Shown here in pieces: positions 62,828 through 64,000 of a stretch of DNA of 64,000 nt. Numbering within the stretch: the first letter of the stretch is position 1; every line of letters begins with the position of its first letter. The notes under the pieces were generated by a model. The model was given only the letters and a program-made list of their open reading frames with translations. It did no database searches and was not told the DNA's origin. The translations under genes were made by a program, and so were the position numbers. Source of the stretch: Lethocerus indicus (Eukaryota; Arthropoda; Insecta; Hemiptera; Belostomatidae); NCBI GenBank assembly GCA_019843655.1, contig JACDQD010000005.1, forward strand, positions 2,445,575 through 2,509,574, given 5' to 3'.

Positions 62828-64000
62828 ACACTTCCTGCATGAATATTGATTACTATTTTATTAATTAAAAATAACAAATCTGAAACTGACCACGAAGTGA
62901 ACGCATGACGGAAAAATGTAAAAAAATGTCCGTGCTTGTCTTTGCTTCTGTTTGTTTGTGTTAATCGGTATTAATATCACAAGTATTACTGTGTTCAGAT
63001 ACATGTTGTTATAAGGGTTTAAGGCATAATAAGCAAATTACGTTCCAGCTGACTTAGATTAACTTAACTTAAAGTAACCCCTCGCCCCACAGGTTATGAG
63101 TTTTACATCGTCAGATAGTTCAAATATATCGTTGTATTTCTGCGTCTAAACTTCCACGTATGTCTGCTTTTCTTATTTTCTATGGCGCAAGGATATAACT
63201 TATCTGTTACGCGGTTTCTTTTTTATATGTCCCTTATTCGAATAGTTGGTGTATTGTCTCTGTATTATTTTGTAGTATTTTTTAAATTTTTGGTTTACAT
63301 TTTATTAGAACTTATGGATAAGCCAATAAAAAGAATACTGTTTATATTAGCGAAGACGTAATTGAGTTAGCGTTAATTATTTAGTCACAAATCGAAGACA
63401 AGGTCGGTGTTAGGTTGAAAGTTATATCCCGTACACCGAGCTTGGCAGGAAGGAGACCCACCCCACCCACCGTGTACGAATAACCTCGTCGTGTTATTGG
63501 TCCGTTAGTTTTGCCGATTGCTTACGACAAACCGGAGTGGTTTTTAACTGGTGAAAAATTGCCGACCGGCGCTGACTAATTGCCCGTAAAGCGGAGTTGT
63601 CGGGCCGAACATTTACAAGTAACGACACGAGATAAGAGAGCCAGCCCCCCGCACCCCCACCGTTTGCTGCTACCGTTATGCCGGCCAGATAACGGCGTTC
63701 TGCCTTTGGTTACCGCCGAGTGGAACATTTCCAGAGAAATAATTCTCCCGTCAATCTGTGTCCCTCGCGAAGATTATTCGTTGATTCCAACAGCTTGGCA
63801 CATTCTAAACTTGAATAATCTCTCGAAAATGCGAGCGCTCCGAGCTGTTTCAGCGGTAGAAGAACGCTTGATTTAAACCGTAAATCGGAATTGATCTGGG
63901 GTGTAAGAAAAGAACTAGTCCTGCCTATTCCTGATACCTCTCTCACTATCTCGGTTTTCTTCATACTCTTCTTTCGGCTCTCAAAGACTTCACAAGAAGA
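62828..64000. other. Tail of window after ratchet site 2
   Basis: AT-rich, then a GC island at 63420-63780 ending in the dispersed repeat copy at 63790. An acceptor-like CCCCTCGCCCCACAG ends at about 63092 without a clear donor. No gene supported. Confidence 0.4.
63790..63850 (+). repeat. Dispersed repeat pair, copy 2
   Basis: Counterpart of 48,890-48,950 in the same orientation, sharing GAGCGCTCC and flanking words. It lies inside a longer open frame (63580-63876) that has no recognisable domain. Confidence 0.4.

Larger units (their letters stand above)
1..64000 (+). other. Probable interior of a very long intron, + strand host gene unknown
   Basis: No open frame in the window shows a recognisable domain, a start-to-stop gene structure or a run of plausible exons. 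The frames found are short, overlap on both strands and match chance expectation for AT-rich DNA. Two juxtaposed acceptor/donor sites (34956/34957 and 62756/62757), both on the + strand, are the hallmark of stepwise removal of long introns known from flies. AT-rich spacer alternating with GC-richer islands resembles the intronic regulatory domains of large developmental or neuronal genes. Orientation is inferred from the splice motifs only. The intron could begin or end inside the window, and the left third has no such marker. Confidence 0.6.

Noticed and set aside
1..64000. CRISPR arrays, operons, prophage or bacterial defence systems
   Set aside because: No spaced direct-repeat array, no ribosome-binding-site-led gene strings and no long coding frames; the sequence is eukaryotic non-coding DNA.
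1..64000. Known insect microRNAs
   Set aside because: No mature sequence that I could recall (let-7, miR-1, miR-9, miR-10, miR-124 and others) was recognised; the only hairpin candidate is 14995-15120.

Overview
This is eukaryotic, non-coding DNA, best read as part of one very long intron (or the intronic and regulatory domain of one locus) of a gene on the + strand. The background is AT-rich with long T and A runs, broken every few kilobases by GC-richer, CpG-containing patches. CpG is not visibly depleted in those patches, which argues against a vertebrate or plant. AT, AG/CT and compound AT-AG microsatellites, a GGTTAGGTTAG stretch, a very long intron and fly-style ratchet splice motifs point to an arthropod, most likely an insect. 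That is inference; no gene was recognised that could settle the species. The open frames (longest 190 codons, and that one inflated by a microsatellite) are about what chance gives in 64 kb. They have no bacterial gene order, no recognisable domains, and heavy overlap on both strands. No protein-coding gene, rRNA, intact tRNA or CRISPR array is supported.

The strongest signal is two zero-length-exon (recursive, or ratchet) splice sites on the + strand, at 34956/34957 and 62756/62757. Each has a branch-point-like motif, a T-rich tract and AG joined directly to GTAAGT or GTAAGC. Each is followed within 65-111 nt by another GT donor, the arrangement expected for an RS-exon. They lie 27.8 kb apart. 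The octamer CAGGTAAG was seen three times on the + strand and not found by eye on the - strand. Together these imply that a + strand transcript crosses at least the middle and right part of the window and that its intron is removed in steps.

Layout. 1-5,000: AT-rich, with a GC patch at 1,490-1,720 that could hide a 129-nt exon, and copy A of a dispersed repeat near 4.7 kb. 5-17 kb: GC patches, a paired E-box site, direct and palindromic repeats near 6.3 kb, AT and CT microsatellites, an 18-bp palindrome, a 15-bp perfect hairpin with forkhead-like arms, and a 125-bp foldback at 15.0-15.1 kb. 17-32 kb: GC islands separated by AT-rich spacer, a second CT tract, an AT-AG compound tract and a tRNA-derived SINE-like head at 20.7 kb. 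32.4-33 kb: a three-unit tandem repeat of about 176-181 bp. 35 kb: first ratchet site. 36-57 kb: AT-rich spacer, GC islands, a decayed reverse-transcriptase-like fragment at 46.0 kb, copy B of the dispersed repeat at 47.6 kb and a tRNA-like relic at 56.8 kb. 57-64 kb: a CRE-like palindrome at 60.1 kb, copy C of the repeat at 61.8 kb, and the second ratchet site at 62.76 kb.

No genes work together here in the usual sense. The plausible functions are splicing of a giant intron and transcriptional regulation by candidate cis-regulatory islands, scattered among decayed mobile elements.
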